A stretch of DNA of 64,000 nucleotides from Roseovarius sp. (GTDB lineage Bacteria; Pseudomonadota; Alphaproteobacteria; Rhodobacterales; Rhodobacteraceae): NCBI GenBank assembly GCA_021775255.1, contig JAJFIA010000021.1:124001-188000 (forward strand), written 5' to 3'. Below the pieces are notes generated by a model. The model did not search any database and was not told the DNA's origin. It saw only the letters and a program-made list of their open reading frames with translations. Both the position numbers and the translations under genes were made by a program. The stretch's first letter is position 1; each line of letters opens with the position of its first letter. This document shows positions 35,922 to 45,524 of the stretch, piece by piece.

Positions 35922-36761
35922 ATGCGGCTGAAACCGAAGGGAAAACTTTTGCAAAATACTGAAAAAGCGGCAATGCACCCATGCCAGGCCGCTCAGGCAA
36001 TAGTCTCTCATAATCATGCATTCCAATCAGCATTCAGGATATGGGTATCGGCGAACTTACTGATGCTGGGCCTGGCATTGCTGGCGTCCCCTACGGCTGC
36101 CTCAACTCAGAATATTTGTGATACAGCGGCATATCAGACAGCCCGGGAAACCGGTGTACCCGTCTCTGTACTTTTGTCCATCACCCGCACTGAAACCGGC
36201 CGCAATCAGGGCGGCTCTCTTGAGCCATGGCCATGGACCGTGAACATGGAAGGCAAAGGCAAATGGTTTGAAACCGAGGATGCCGCGAGGGCCTATGTAT
36301 TTCAGCATTTCAAACGTGGTGCCCGCAGTTTTGATGTTGGTTGCTTTCAGATCAATTACAAATGGCATGGTGCCGCGTTTCGATCAATCGACCAGATGTT
36401 TGATCCAATTGAAAACGCACGATATGCGGCGGCCTTTCTTAAGGATCTTTATGACGAATCCGGCGATTGGTCTGCTGCTGCGGGCGCGTATCATTCGCGC
36501 ACACCTGAATACGCGCAGCGTTATAAAACACGATTTGACCGCATAAGGCAGAAAATCTCCGGGCAGCCGGCACCGGATCAGCCGCAAAATATTCCCGACA
36601 TGCGGCTGGCAAGCATCACGGCTGACCCGGTTCGAATCAACCGGTATCCATTGTTGCAAAGGGTTGAAACCAAAGGGGTTTATGGCTCTCTTGTCCCTCT
36701 GGCAAAAACCGGGGGCCAGGCGCTATTTCAGAATGCACAACCAATTGCCGGAATAGATTAA
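35922..36761 (+). CDS. Flagellar lytic transglycosylase (SltF-like)
   Basis: A 279-residue SLT-type transglycosylase. The catalytic Glu is in SITRTETGRN (Glu91), followed by DVGCFQINYKWHG and AAGAYHSRTPEYAQRY, which close the active site. A hydrophobic segment (about 38-60, ending TAAS) is a signal peptide or anchor, preceded by an unusually long polar N-terminus; a start at ATG 35973 would shorten it. In Rhodobacter, SltF opens peptidoglycan for the rod. The position before flhA and the TAATG coupling to flhA support a flagellar role. The C-terminal 60 residues after the domain are poorly conserved. Confidence 0.86.
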   Translation: MRLKPKGKLLQNTEKAAMHPCQAAQAIVSHNHAFQSAFRIWVSANLLMLGLALLASPTAASTQNICDTAAYQTARETGVPVSVLLSITRTETGRNQGGSLEPWPWTVNMEGKGKWFETEDAARAYVFQHFKRGARSFDVGCFQINYKWHGAAFRSIDQMFDPIENARYAAAFLKDLYDESGDWSAAAGAYHSRTPEYAQRYKTRFDRIRQKISGQPAPDQPQNIPDMRLASITADPVRINRYPLLQRVETKGVYGSLVPLAKTGGQALFQNAQPIAGID

Positions 36762-38848
36762 TGACAAAACTGTCCATCAGCACCTTTTTCCAACCCACGG
36801 TCCTTTTGGCTCTGGCTCTGATGGCAATCATCGTGATGATGATTCTGCCAATGCCAGCATTTGTGCTTGATATCGGACTTGCGGCCTCATTCGCACTGGC
36901 AATTTTGATTTTCACAGTCACGCTTTTCATTGAGCGTCCACTGGATTTTTCGGTATTCCCCACGGTGCTTTTGGCCTCTTTGATGTTACGTTTATCTCTC
37001 AATATATCCTCAACCAAACTAATTATCGGGCAAGGCCATACCGGCACGGATGCAGCCGGTGAAGTGATTGAGGGGTTTGCCAATTTCATCATGGGCGGCA
37101 GTGTTTTTCTGGGGCTCGTCGTTTTTGGTGTTTTGCTGATTGTGAACTTCATGGTCATAACCAAAGGGGCGGCTCGCATGGCCGAAGTTGGCGCCCGGTT
37201 TGCTCTTGATGGCATGCCCGGCAAGCAATTGGCGATTGACAGCGATATGTCTGCGGGGGCCATCAACCATCAGGAAGCCAAAGAACGCCGCGAGCGTGAG
37301 CAACAGGAAACAACATTTTTTGGCTCGCTCGATGGGGCCTCGAAATTTGTCAAGGGCGATGCAATTGCCGGGCTGCTGATTACCCTGCTGAATCTGGTAA
37401 TGGGCCTGATCATGGGTGTTGTGGTGCATGATATGCCGCTGTCCCAGGCCTTTGAAACATATACCATCCTGACAGTCGGGGACGGGCTTGTTACCCAAAT
37501 CCCGGCTGTTGTTATTTCAATCGCCTCTGCGTTATTGCTGGCGCGCGGGGGGGAGCAGGGATCTACCGATTCAGCTTTAACCAAACAATTGGGCCAGCAT
37601 CCCATAGCCATGGCAACGGTTGCCATCCTTATGGCGTTATTTGCTTTGGTTCCGGGCCTGCCTTTCATTCCGTTTATGCTTGGCGGTATCGGGCTTGGGA
37701 TCACATCCTATTGGCTTTTTAGAGCACAAAGGCGAGTTTCCGATGCGGGCTCCGAGCCGCAAATCAAGAATGTTTTACCCGCTGAAAAATCGCTGGGCGA
37801 TATATTGGAGCTTGATGACATTCACGTGGAGTTTTCCCCTGATCTGGTAAACATGGTGCTTGATCCGGGTATCGGGCTGGATGCACGAATATCCAATATG
37901 CGTAATCATGTGGCAACGACATACGGCCTGATACTGCCGGAAATACGGCTTACGGATGATCCCTCTTTGGCGCCTGGAACATATGTAATCCGCATACAGG
38001 GCGTTGAAATGACCCGTGCTATTTTGCGTAGCAATCAGATTCTGGCCCTGGACCCTGACAGCAACCCGGATCTGCCCGCGGGTGAAAATGTGTCTGAGCC
38101 GGTTTACGGCGCTCCGGCACGCTGGATTGATAACAGCGCTCAGGATGATGCGGCCCTGAATGGCACAACGCTTGTATCGCCCACCGAAGTTCTGGCGACG
38201 CATCTGCTTGAGGTGATCAAGAAAAATCTCAACCGGCTGCTGAGCATGAAAACCATGCGGCGGCTGCTTGATGAAATGGTGAACCTTACGGATCAGGCCC
38301 GTTCAGAGGCAAACCGAAAGCTGCTTGATGAGATGATCCCTGATCGGGTGCCACTTGATTTGCTACATAATATTTTACGATTGCTGCTGGACGAGCAGAT
38401 TTCTGTCCGCAATCTGCCATTGATTCTAGAGGCAACAGCAGAGGGCCGGCAAATTCACAGCTCACCGGAAGCAATCTGCGAGCATGTCCGTCAAAGGCTT
38501 GGTTTTCAACTGGTTGCCAATCTGCAACGGCCTGATGGCAGCTTGCCATTGATTCAACTGGCCCCGGAATGGGAGGATACATTTTCAACCTATCAGATAG
38601 ATAATGACCGCGGCCGGATTGACGTGGCTTTGCCGCCTGAAATTTTCAATTCCCTCACATCATCCGTGTCAAATCAGGTGAGCAAAGCAGGTGAACAGGG
38701 GCTTTTCCCCGCAATTGTCACATCAACCGTGCGCCGACGGTTTTTGCGCACGGTGCTGGCGGCAAAAAACATATCAAATCCAGTGCTCTCATTTGAAGAA
38801 ATCGGGCTTGATGCAAAGCCTTCTTTGGTAGGCGTAGTTGCGGCATGA
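36761..38848 (+). CDS. flhA: Flagellar export gate protein FlhA
   Basis: A 695-residue export gate subunit. About eight N-terminal helices (1-325) contain VFPTVLLASLMLRLSLNISSTK and the highly conserved loop GMPGKQLAIDSDM with the AINHQEAKERR segment. The cytoplasmic nonameric ring domain spans 355-695, including ESVPYE-equivalent and the LLDEMV/LLHNILRLLL helices. It binds chaperone-substrate complexes and uses the proton gradient. It is preceded by an overlapping stop (TAATG) and overlaps fliR by four bases. Confidence 0.97.
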   Translation: MTKLSISTFFQPTVLLALALMAIIVMMILPMPAFVLDIGLAASFALAILIFTVTLFIERPLDFSVFPTVLLASLMLRLSLNISSTKLIIGQGHTGTDAAGEVIEGFANFIMGGSVFLGLVVFGVLLIVNFMVITKGAARMAEVGARFALDGMPGKQLAIDSDMSAGAINHQEAKERREREQQETTFFGSLDGASKFVKGDAIAGLLITLLNLVMGLIMGVVVHDMPLSQAFETYTILTVGDGLVTQIPAVVISIASALLLARGGEQGSTDSALTKQLGQHPIAMATVAILMALFALVPGLPFIPFMLGGIGLGITSYWLFRAQRRVSDAGSEPQIKNVLPAEKSLGDILELDDIHVEFSPDLVNMVLDPGIGLDARISNMRNHVATTYGLILPEIRLTDDPSLAPGTYVIRIQGVEMTRAILRSNQILALDPDSNPDLPAGENVSEPVYGAPARWIDNSAQDDAALNGTTLVSPTEVLATHLLEVIKKNLNRLLSMKTMRRLLDEMVNLTDQARSEANRKLLDEMIPDRVPLDLLHNILRLLLDEQISVRNLPLILEATAEGRQIHSSPEAICEHVRQRLGFQLVANLQRPDGSLPLIQLAPEWEDTFSTYQIDNDRGRIDVALPPEIFNSLTSSVSNQVSKAGEQGLFPAIVTSTVRRRFLRTVLAAKNISNPVLSFEEIGLDAKPSLVGVVAA

Positions 38849-39618
38849 CCGGGTTGGCCGAAATACTGCGTCTGTCAACCGATCTGCTTTGGCTGAATTT
38901 CATTGTTTTCTTACGTGTCGGGCCGGTCATGTCCCTGTTTCCCGGGTTTGGCGAACAATCGGTGCCAAGGCGGATCAAGCTGATACTGGCACTGGCTCTG
39001 ACCATCGTGATTTCTCCGGCCCTCGCGCAACAGCTTGCACCCATGGTGCAAAACCCACCGCCCCTCGCCTGGTTGATCCTCACGGAAACAGGTGTCGGGC
39101 TTTTGATCGGTATTGGCATCCGTCTGTTTATCCTGGCGTTGCAAACCGCAGGTTCAATCGCGGCACAAGCCACTTCGCTTTCGCAAATTCTGGGCGGTGC
39201 CAGCATCACGCCCTTGCCCGCTTTTGGCCATTTGCTCACGGTTGGCGGGCTGGCTTTGGCGATGATGTTAAATCTGCATGTACGGGTGGCGGAAATGATG
39301 GTGCTGACATATGGGCTTTTCCCCGGGGCGGAATTGCCTGATGCCGCTTCGGTTTCCATGTGGGGCATTCACCGGATTGCCAGCGCTTTTGCCCTCGCGT
39401 TTACACTGGCGGCACCTTTTGTCATCGTGGCGGTCCTTTATAATCTCACGCTTGGCATTATTAACCGGGCGATGCCACAGTTGATGGTCATTTTCGTGGG
39501 GGCCCCTGCCATAACTGCAGCCGGGCTGATGCTGTTGATGCTTTTGGCCCCGACAATCCTTCATATCTGGGTACAGGCCTTGCAAAGCTTCATCAGCAAC
39601 CCATTTGGAGGCGGCTGA
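38845..39618 (+). CDS. fliR: Flagellar export protein FliR
   Basis: A 257-residue membrane protein of the export gate with about six helices. Typical segments are FIVFLRVGPVMSLFPGFGEQSVPRRIKLILALALT at the start and NRAMPQLMVIFVGAPAITAAGLMLLMLLAP near the end. FliR completes the FliP5-FliR core and, with FlhB, closes the spiral. It overlaps flhA and flhB by four bases and one base. Confidence 0.95.
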   Translation: MTGLAEILRLSTDLLWLNFIVFLRVGPVMSLFPGFGEQSVPRRIKLILALALTIVISPALAQQLAPMVQNPPPLAWLILTETGVGLLIGIGIRLFILALQTAGSIAAQATSLSQILGGASITPLPAFGHLLTVGGLALAMMLNLHVRVAEMMVLTYGLFPGAELPDAASVSMWGIHRIASAFALAFTLAAPFVIVAVLYNLTLGIINRAMPQLMVIFVGAPAITAAGLMLLMLLAPTILHIWVQALQSFISNPFGGG

Positions 39619-40703
39619 TGGCGGGAAAGGACGACGATACCGAAAAAACCCATGATCCAACCCAGCACAAACTGGATGAGGCACGCAAGAAAGGCGATAT
39701 TGCCCGCTCGGCCGATCTTACCACTGCTGCCGCCTATGGGGGGTTCTTGCTGGCGGGTCTGGCGATAGGTGCGCAATCCATTCAGCAGCTCAGCGGAAAT
39801 CTGATGGTGTTGCTGGACCAGTCCAATACTCTGGCGGATCTTGTATTCAAGGGGGGGGCCACTACGCCTGTTGGCGGGCTAATGGGGGCTATCGCTTTGA
39901 GCCTTATGGCATGGGTCCTGATCCCGGCGGTTATGGCCATGCTTTCCATTCTTGCCCAGCGCGGTTTTGTCGTGGCCCCGGATAAACTTATCCCAAAGGC
40001 TTCGCGCATTAATCCTGTTGCAAATGCCAAAAACAAATTTGGCCCATCCGGATTGTTTGAATTTGCAAAAAGCTTTGTGAAATTGCTGCTTTATTCAATT
40101 GTGCTTGGGGTTTTTCTGACCCGCAGATTATCGGATGTGGCCGGTACAATATACGGTGAGCCACAGATCGTCGGCGCGTTGATGTTGCAGTTGTTAATCG
40201 AGTTCATGTTTGTGGTCTTGTTGATTGCGCTTGCCATCGGTGCTGTTGATTTCATCTGGCAAAAATATGATCACCTGCGCAAAAACCGAATGTCATATCA
40301 GGAAATCAAGGATGAGCACAAACAACAGGAGGGCGATCCGCACATGAAGCAACAACGCCGCCAGCGCGGTATGGAAATTGCTTCCGATCAGATGATGAAA
40401 GATGTGCCGGATGCCGATGTGGTTATTGTCAATCCAACCCATTATGCGGTGGCTTTGAAATGGAGCCGCCTGCCCGGGGCCGCGCCGATTTGTGTGGCCA
40501 AGGGTGTGGATCATGTGGCCCATGCGATTCGCGATCTGGCGTTTGAGCATGGCGTGCCGGTGCGCAATGATCCGCCAACAGCGCGGGCCTTGTATGCCAC
40601 GACCAGTATTGGCGATGAGATTGACCCGGCACATTACCGTTCAGTTGCGGCTGCTATCCGTTTTGCCGAAACCATGCGCCGCCGCGCCCGGAGTTTCGGA
40701 TAA
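39618..40703 (+). CDS. flhB: Flagellar export specificity switch FlhB
   Basis: A 361-residue protein with four membrane helices (about 30-215) and a cytoplasmic domain containing the autocleavage motif NPTH (VIVNPTHYAVALKW, about residues 271-284). The N-terminus KTHDPTQHKLDEARKKGDIARSADL is the family start. Cleavage in NPTH switches export from rod/hook to filament substrates. The 3' end is translationally coupled to the coiled-coil gene (TAATG). Confidence 0.96.
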   Translation: MAGKDDDTEKTHDPTQHKLDEARKKGDIARSADLTTAAAYGGFLLAGLAIGAQSIQQLSGNLMVLLDQSNTLADLVFKGGATTPVGGLMGAIALSLMAWVLIPAVMAMLSILAQRGFVVAPDKLIPKASRINPVANAKNKFGPSGLFEFAKSFVKLLLYSIVLGVFLTRRLSDVAGTIYGEPQIVGALMLQLLIEFMFVVLLIALAIGAVDFIWQKYDHLRKNRMSYQEIKDEHKQQEGDPHMKQQRRQRGMEIASDQMMKDVPDADVVIVNPTHYAVALKWSRLPGAAPICVAKGVDHVAHAIRDLAFEHGVPVRNDPPTARALYATTSIGDEIDPAHYRSVAAAIRFAETMRRRARSFG

Positions 40704-41125
40704 TGCCCCAACCACTTGCCGATCTCGCCGATCTGACCGACGCGCTCTATCAGGCGGAATTGGCAAAGATGCACGGGCTGGTGGCGCAGGAACGCAAATT
40801 GAGGGCGGATCTTGCAAAGCTTGAAAAACACCACAAGCATAACCTGACCTTACCGGCCACGCAGATGTTTGCCCCCCGTCATATCGGTGCCGATGTGCTC
40901 TGGCATGGTTGGGTTGGCCGGTCTCGTCTGGAGCTAAACCAAAAGCTTGCGCTTGTTCTGGCACAGAAATCCCGGATGATGCACGCCCTGCGCCGCGCCC
41001 ATGGCAAACATCTGGCCGCTGAAAAATTGCTGGAAAACGCCCGGATCGAACATCGCAAACGGATTGATGATAAACGGGATCAGCAAGAACAAAACCTGTT
41101 GCTCATGAAAGGCTATCAGGGATAA
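40703..41125 (+). CDS. Coiled-coil flagellar-operon protein, FliJ-like in character
   Basis: A 140-residue, highly helical protein with Lys/Glu/Gln-rich segments (AKMHGLVAQERKLRADLAKLEKHHKHNL; HLAAEKLLENARIEHRKRIDDKRDQQEQNLL). No membrane helix or signal. Size, charge and coiled-coil content resemble FliJ, the stalk that joins the export ATPase to FlhA, and FliJ is not otherwise seen here, but the sequence is not an obvious FliJ. It ends the fliL-flhB transcript, followed after five bases by a converging gene. A cytoplasmic export chaperone is the alternative. Confidence 0.6.
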   Translation: MPQPLADLADLTDALYQAELAKMHGLVAQERKLRADLAKLEKHHKHNLTLPATQMFAPRHIGADVLWHGWVGRSRLELNQKLALVLAQKSRMMHALRRAHGKHLAAEKLLENARIEHRKRIDDKRDQQEQNLLLMKGYQG

Positions 41126-41130
41126 ACGCG

Positions 41131-42006
41131 CTACCGCGTTGGCACCGGTGTTTCGCCCCGGTAATCATAAAATCCCCGGCCGGTTTTACGGCCCAGCCAT
41201 CCTGCTTCAACATATTTCGTCAACAAAGGGCAAGGCCGGTATTTGGTATCGGCCAGCCCTTCATGCAGCACGTTCATGATTGCCAGACAGGTATCAAGCC
41301 CGATGAAATCCGCCAGTTCCAGCGGCCCCATCGGATGATTCGCCCCCAGTTTCAGCGATTGATCTATCGAGTTTACATTGCCCACGCCCTCATAGAGCGT
41401 ATACACCGCCTCATTGATCATCGGCATCAGGATTCGATTGACGATAAATCCCGGAAAATCCTCGGCTGAAGCGGCGGTTTTTCCAAGTTTTTCAACAACT
41501 TCCAGACAGGATTGATAGGTTTCCTTATCCGTGGCAATGCCCCGGATCAGCTCGACCAACTGCATCACCGGCACGGGGTTCATGAAATGGAACCCCATGA
41601 ATTTTTCCGGCCTGTCGGTGCGGCTGGCCAGACGGGTGATCGAGATCGACGAGGTATTAGAAGTTAAAATCGTATGCGGTTGCAGATGCGGCAGCAGCGC
41701 ATCGAATATCTTTTGTTTGACCGCCTCACGCTCGGTTGCGGCTTCAATGATGAGGTCGGTCTGACCCAGATCACTCAACTCGACAGTGGCCGTTATCCGC
41801 GCCATCGCCGCCTGCATTTCACTGGCAGTGACCTTATCCCGGCCAACCTGGCGATCCAGGTTTTTTCTTATTATTTCCAATGCTTTATCAAGAGCATCCT
41901 GATCAATATCATTGAGCAGAACATCATAACCGGCAAGCGCCATCACATGCGCAATGCCATTGCCCATCTGCCCTGCCCCGACCACGCCGATTGTCTGAAT
42001 TGTCAT
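41131..42006 (-). CDS. 3-hydroxybutyryl-CoA dehydrogenase
   Basis: A 291-residue NAD-dependent dehydrogenase. GVVGAGQMGNGIAHVMALAGYDV (about 7-29) is the Rossmann start; catalytic His lies in FMGFHFMNPVPVM (about 138), and the C-terminal dimer domain has NRILMPMINEAVYTLYEG and GPLELADFIGLDTCL. It reduces acetoacetyl-CoA or oxidises 3-hydroxyacyl-CoA in butyrate or fatty-acid metabolism. I chose the ATG at 42006 with GAGGG upstream; an earlier ATG adds 19 residues. It converges on the flagellar coiled-coil gene. Confidence 0.92.
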   Translation of the reverse strand: MTIQTIGVVGAGQMGNGIAHVMALAGYDVLLNDIDQDALDKALEIIRKNLDRQVGRDKVTASEMQAAMARITATVELSDLGQTDLIIEAATEREAVKQKIFDALLPHLQPHTILTSNTSSISITRLASRTDRPEKFMGFHFMNPVPVMQLVELIRGIATDKETYQSCLEVVEKLGKTAASAEDFPGFIVNRILMPMINEAVYTLYEGVGNVNSIDQSLKLGANHPMGPLELADFIGLDTCLAIMNVLHEGLADTKYRPCPLLTKYVEAGWLGRKTGRGFYDYRGETPVPTR

Positions 42007-42165
42007 CTGCTGCCCTCTCGTTTTTTCAGCCTCAGCATAGGCCCGCCGGGCAATGGCCTGCAAGACCTGCCGGCTAGTTAAAATATGTGATGAATTGGCG
42101 CATTAGCACATTCTCAACAGGTTTGGCCGAATCTTGTTTGTGGTGAGAATAAATTGGTGGGTACG

Positions 42166-43014
42166 ATGTCTTATTTGCGTCAGGGGGATAACCCCCTCAA
42201 TTATAATCTGTGTCGGTATGACGGATCAAAACTCATGTTCCGGGGGCCGCGCAGGCAGCTTTACGGCGATTATGCCGCCTTTCTTGGGGCGTCTGAGACT
42301 TACGGTAAATTCATTGCCCATCCGTTCCCTGAACTGATTGAGGTTCAAACCGGATTGAAATGCGTGAATTTTGGCTGGCCGAATGCGGGGGTTGATGCAT
42401 TCCTCAATGACCCCGGCATTTTACAGGCCGCATCCGGTGCCTGCATCAAGATCGTCCAGATACCTTGCGCACAGAATATGTCGAACCGATATTATTCTGT
42501 GCATCCGCGCCGCAATGACCGGTTTTTGGAGGCTTCAGGCGCGTTGCGCGATCTGTATGACGAGGTGGATTTCACCGATTTCCACTTTACCCGCCACATG
42601 CTGGGCCATCTGGCCGAAACTTCACCTGGGCGGTTCACATATATACGCGAAGAATTACAGGCCATCTGGATTTCACGCATGATGATGTTGCTTGAGCGTA
42701 TAGCCGGCCCGGTGATCCTGTTATGGTTTTCATCACGCAGGCCAGACGAGGCAAATAACAGTCTGAATGTGTCCGACGATCCTGTCTTTGTAACCCGCAA
42801 TATGATCGAGGCCATACGCCCGGTGGTATCTGGTATTGCCGAGGTTACAGCCAGCGCAGCGGCCTTGTCACAGGGCACTAACGGCATGGTATTTTCAGAT
42901 ATTGAAGCCCGGGCCGCCTCGGAAATGCTTGGGCCCGCCGCACATCAGGAAGTAGCTGAAATACTCAGCCCCCTGATTGCAGATTACACCATCCACAATA
43001 AAAGGCCCGCCTGA
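42166..43014 (+). CDS. DUF6473-like conserved protein of Rhodobacterales
   Basis: A 282-residue cytoplasmic protein with no signal or membrane helix. Its start (YLRQGDNPLNYNLCRYDGSKLMFRGP) and the AAFLGASETYGKFIAHPFPELIE segment match the pattern I know from Rhodobacteraceae proteins labelled DUF6473, which have no proven function. Other features are FGWPNAGVDAFLND and a run of IWISRMMMLLERIAGPVILLWFSSR. The Gly-Ser-x-x-Thr loop followed by an alpha/beta pattern could be an SGNH-hydrolase-like or sulfotransferase-like fold, but I cannot show it. The ATG at 42166 has a GGTGGG site. A strong terminator follows. Confidence 0.72.
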   Translation: MSYLRQGDNPLNYNLCRYDGSKLMFRGPRRQLYGDYAAFLGASETYGKFIAHPFPELIEVQTGLKCVNFGWPNAGVDAFLNDPGILQAASGACIKIVQIPCAQNMSNRYYSVHPRRNDRFLEASGALRDLYDEVDFTDFHFTRHMLGHLAETSPGRFTYIREELQAIWISRMMMLLERIAGPVILLWFSSRRPDEANNSLNVSDDPVFVTRNMIEAIRPVVSGIAEVTASAAALSQGTNGMVFSDIEARAASEMLGPAAHQEVAEILSPLIADYTIHNKRPA

Positions 43015-43030
43015 ACGGGCGGGCCTTTTT
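43001..43030 (+). terminator. Rho-independent terminator after the DUF6473-like gene
   Basis: GGCCCGCC-tgaac-GGGCGGGCC followed by TTTTT. The left arm overlaps the last codons and the stop. Textbook strength and correct orientation. Confidence 0.9.
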
Positions 43031-43035
43031 AAAAC

Positions 43036-43061
43036 GTAAGCCGGGCTTAAGCCCGGCTTAC
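43036..43061. terminator. Second palindrome, probable terminator for etfA
   Basis: GTAAGCCGGGCTT-AAGCCCGGCTTAC is a 26-base perfect palindrome 23 bases past the etfA stop on the minus strand. There it is followed by a T-rich run (GTTTTAAAAAGG), so it can end etfBA transcription while its neighbour ends the converging gene. Confidence 0.7.
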
Positions 43062-43064
43062 TTT

Positions 43065-43088
43065 GTATATATCACAGTATATATCACA
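43065..43088. repeat. 12-base tandem duplication across the etfA stop
   Basis: GTATATATCACA occurs twice without a gap (43065-43076 and 43077-43088). The second copy contains the etfA stop codon. It looks like a small recent duplication in the gap before the terminator and does not affect the protein. Confidence 0.85.
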
Positions 43089-44010
43089 GTTTTTCAGTCA
43101 ATTCAGGCACGGCGTCAAACAAATCCGCAACCAGGCCATAATCGGCGACCTGAAAGATCGGCGCGTCTTCGTCTTTGTTGATGGCGACGATGACCTTGCT
43201 GTCTTTCATGCCCGCCAGATGCTGAATCGCGCCGGAAATGCCCACTGCCACATAAAGATCAGGGGCTACCACCTTGCCGGTCTGGCCCACTTGCCAATCA
43301 TTCGGCGCATAGCCCGAATCGACCGCCGCACGTGAGGCCCCAACCGCCGCGCCCAGCTTGTCGGCCAGCGCTTCGATCAGTTTGAAATCTTCCTCTGATC
43401 CCACACCGCGCCCACCGGATACAACCACACCGGCCGAGGTCAGCTCGGGCCGGTCAGAGGCGGCAACCTTGTCTTCGATCCATTCTGACAGGCCGGGGTT
43501 TTCCACTGCCGCCACGGTTTCCACGCTGGCCGCGCCGCCCTCACCCGCCGCATCGAATGTCGAGGTCCGGAAGGTCACGACCTTTTTGCCGTCTGAGGAT
43601 TTAACCGTCTGAATGGCGTTGCCCGCGTAAATCGGCCGCTCGAATGTGTTGCCGTCAACCACGCCCGACACATCCGAAATCACCATCACATCCAGCAATG
43701 CCGCCACCCGGGGCATCACGTTTTTGGCATCGGTCGTTGCCGGGGCCACGATATGCTCATAATCCCCCGCGAGCGACACAATCAACGCCGCCGTGGATTC
43801 CGCCAGGCGGTGCCCCAATGAGGCATCCTCGGCCACCAGAACCTTGCCAACGCCGGCAATATTCGCCGCCGCATCCCCAGCCGCAGCCGCTGAGGCACCA
43901 CAACAAAGCACGGTAATATCGCCCAGCGATTTCGCTGCAGTAACGGTTTTCGCCGTGGCGTCCAACGCCAGTTCGCCATCGGTTACTTCTGCGAGAAGAA
44001 GAACAGCCAT
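43084..44010 (-). CDS. etfA: Electron transfer flavoprotein subunit alpha
   Basis: A 308-residue FAD-carrying subunit. The C-terminal FAD domain has [22 protein letters not shown] (about 197-218) and [43 protein letters not shown], the ETF-alpha signature. It passes electrons from acyl-CoA and other dehydrogenases to ETF-ubiquinone oxidoreductase. The start overlaps the etfB stop by one base. Confidence 0.97.
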   Translation of the reverse strand: MAVLLLAEVTDGELALDATAKTVTAAKSLGDITVLCCGASAAAAGDAAANIAGVGKVLVAEDASLGHRLAESTAALIVSLAGDYEHIVAPATTDAKNVMPRVAALLDVMVISDVSGVVDGNTFERPIYAGNAIQTVKSSDGKKVVTFRTSTFDAAGEGGAASVETVAAVENPGLSEWIEDKVAASDRPELTSAGVVVSGGRGVGSEEDFKLIEALADKLGAAVGASRAAVDSGYAPNDWQVGQTGKVVAPDLYVAVGISGAIQHLAGMKDSKVIVAINKDEDAPIFQVADYGLVADLFDAVPELTEKL

Positions 44011-44768
44011 TATATCGCCCCCGCTTCTTTGAGTTTCTCAACAAGCTCGTCCACCGAGCCAACAATCTCACCTGCCTTGCGGGTATCCGGCTCAGCGGTG
44101 CCGATGATCTCAAGCCGGGGTGTGACATCAACGCCGTAATCGGCGGCGGTTTTCTCATCCAGCGGCTTTTTCTTGGCCTTCATGATGTTGGGCAAAGAGG
44201 CATAGCGCGGCTCATTGAGGCGCAGATCAACGGTGATGATGGTCGGCATCCTGACCTTGATGGTCTGCATGCCGCCATCAACCTCACGGGTGACAACAGC
44301 GCTGTCTCCGTCAATTTCAAGCCCCGAGGCAAAGGTGCCCTGAGACCAGCCCAGCAAAGCCGAAAGCATCTGCCCGGTGGCGTTCATGTCATTATCAATC
44401 GCCTGCTTGCCGGCCAGAACGATGCCCGGCTTTTCCTCATCGACAATCGCCTTGAGGATTTTGGCCACGGCCAAAGGCTCAATATCGGTATGCACATCCT
44501 CGGCGGCCACCACCAGAATGGCACGATCGGCACCCATGGCCAGGGCCGTGCGCAGGGTTTCCTGTGATTGCTTCACGCCAATCGACACGGCGATGATTTC
44601 TTCCGCCTTGCCGGCTTCGCGCAGGCGAATGGCCTCTTCCACGGCAATCTCATCGAACGGGTTCATCGACATTTTCACATTGGCAAGATCGACCCCGCTG
44701 CCATCCGCCTTTACGCGGACTTTGACGTTATAGTCGATCACACGTTTGACAGGCACAAGCACCTTCAT
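44010..44768 (-). CDS. etfB: Electron transfer flavoprotein subunit beta
   Basis: A 252-residue AMP-binding subunit. Start [17 protein letters not shown] and the segment [19 protein letters not shown] are family signatures; [18 protein letters not shown] and the recognition loop [20 protein letters not shown] are also present. An ATG six bases earlier (44774) is possible, but GGAG is better spaced for the chosen one. First of etfBA. The 182 bases upstream hold a long-armed inverted repeat (AACGCCAG, 44911-44918, with CTGGCGTT, 44944-44951) of unknown meaning. Confidence 0.97.
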   Translation of the reverse strand: MKVLVPVKRVIDYNVKVRVKADGSGVDLANVKMSMNPFDEIAVEEAIRLREAGKAEEIIAVSIGVKQSQETLRTALAMGADRAILVVAAEDVHTDIEPLAVAKILKAIVDEEKPGIVLAGKQAIDNDMNATGQMLSALLGWSQGTFASGLEIDGDSAVVTREVDGGMQTIKVRMPTIITVDLRLNEPRYASLPNIMKAKKKPLDEKTAADYGVDVTPRLEIIGTAEPDTRKAGEIVGSVDELVEKLKEAGAI

Positions 44769-44950
44769 TGGCATGGTCTCCTTGGATTGAAAGGGGCCGC
44801 CACAGGCGACTCCTCAAATGCGTTCCCGCGTGTTCATATCAGAGACAGGAGTGAATGAAACAGGGTAAATTCGTCACGTTTGCGCCTTGCGACGTCGCGT
44901 TTGCGTCTTAAACGCCAGAAATCTTTCAGGAGCATGCCAAAACCTGGCGT

Positions 44951-45523
44951 TCAGCGGTTCGCGCCGGGCACCCAAAGCACATCATCCTTGCCATTGTTAT
45001 TGGCAACCCGCGCGGCCACAAAAAACCAGTCTGAAAGCCGGTTGAGATAGGTCACTGCCGCCGGATTAACCGCCTCAATGCTGGCCAGTTCCACCACCAG
45101 CCGCTCGGCCCGGCGTGAAACCGTGCGGCACAAATGCAAATAGGCCGACAATTCAGAGCCGCCGGGCAGGATGAAACTGCGCAACGGCTCAAGCGCTGCA
45201 TTCATCGCGTCAATCTCGGCCTCAAGCCGGGAGGTCTGGGCCGCGTTCATCCGCAGCGGGGCATATTCAGCCTCGGAATCGCGCTCCATTTCGGGGCGGC
45301 ACAGATCGGCACCAAGATCAAACAGATCATTTTGAATACGGGCAAGGCCCGCGTCCATATCGCCCTTAGTCTGCAAGCGGGCAAGCCCGACCGTGGCATT
45401 AACCTCATCCACGGTACCATAGGCATTCACCCGCGCGGAATGCTTGGCCACACGGGCACCATTGCCCAGCGCGGTTTCACCTTTATCGCCGGTTTTGGTA
45501 TAAATCTTATTGAGCACAACCAT
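44951..45523 (-). CDS. Cob(I)yrinic acid a,c-diamide adenosyltransferase, PduO type
   Basis: A 190-residue ATP:cob(I)alamin adenosyltransferase. The ATP-binding N-terminus KIYTKTGDKGETALGNG (about 5-21) and VNAYGTVDEVNATVGLAR are diagnostic, as is RTVSRRAERLVVEL with YLNRLSDWFFVAAR. It makes adenosylcobalamin. I saw no cobalamin riboswitch elements in the upstream region. It begins one base after the HIG1-type gene's stop, so the two are co-transcribed, a frequent alphaproteobacterial pairing without a known reason. Confidence 0.95.
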   Translation of the reverse strand: MVVLNKIYTKTGDKGETALGNGARVAKHSARVNAYGTVDEVNATVGLARLQTKGDMDAGLARIQNDLFDLGADLCRPEMERDSEAEYAPLRMNAAQTSRLEAEIDAMNAALEPLRSFILPGGSELSAYLHLCRTVSRRAERLVVELASIEAVNPAAVTYLNRLSDWFFVAARVANNNGKDDVLWVPGANR

Positions 45524-45524
45524 A

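Noticed and set aside
44769-44950. Possible cobalamin riboswitch near the adenosyltransferase
   Set aside because: I looked for B12-box-like sequence upstream of the adenosyltransferase and in this gap and saw none; the gap also lies downstream of that gene on its strand.
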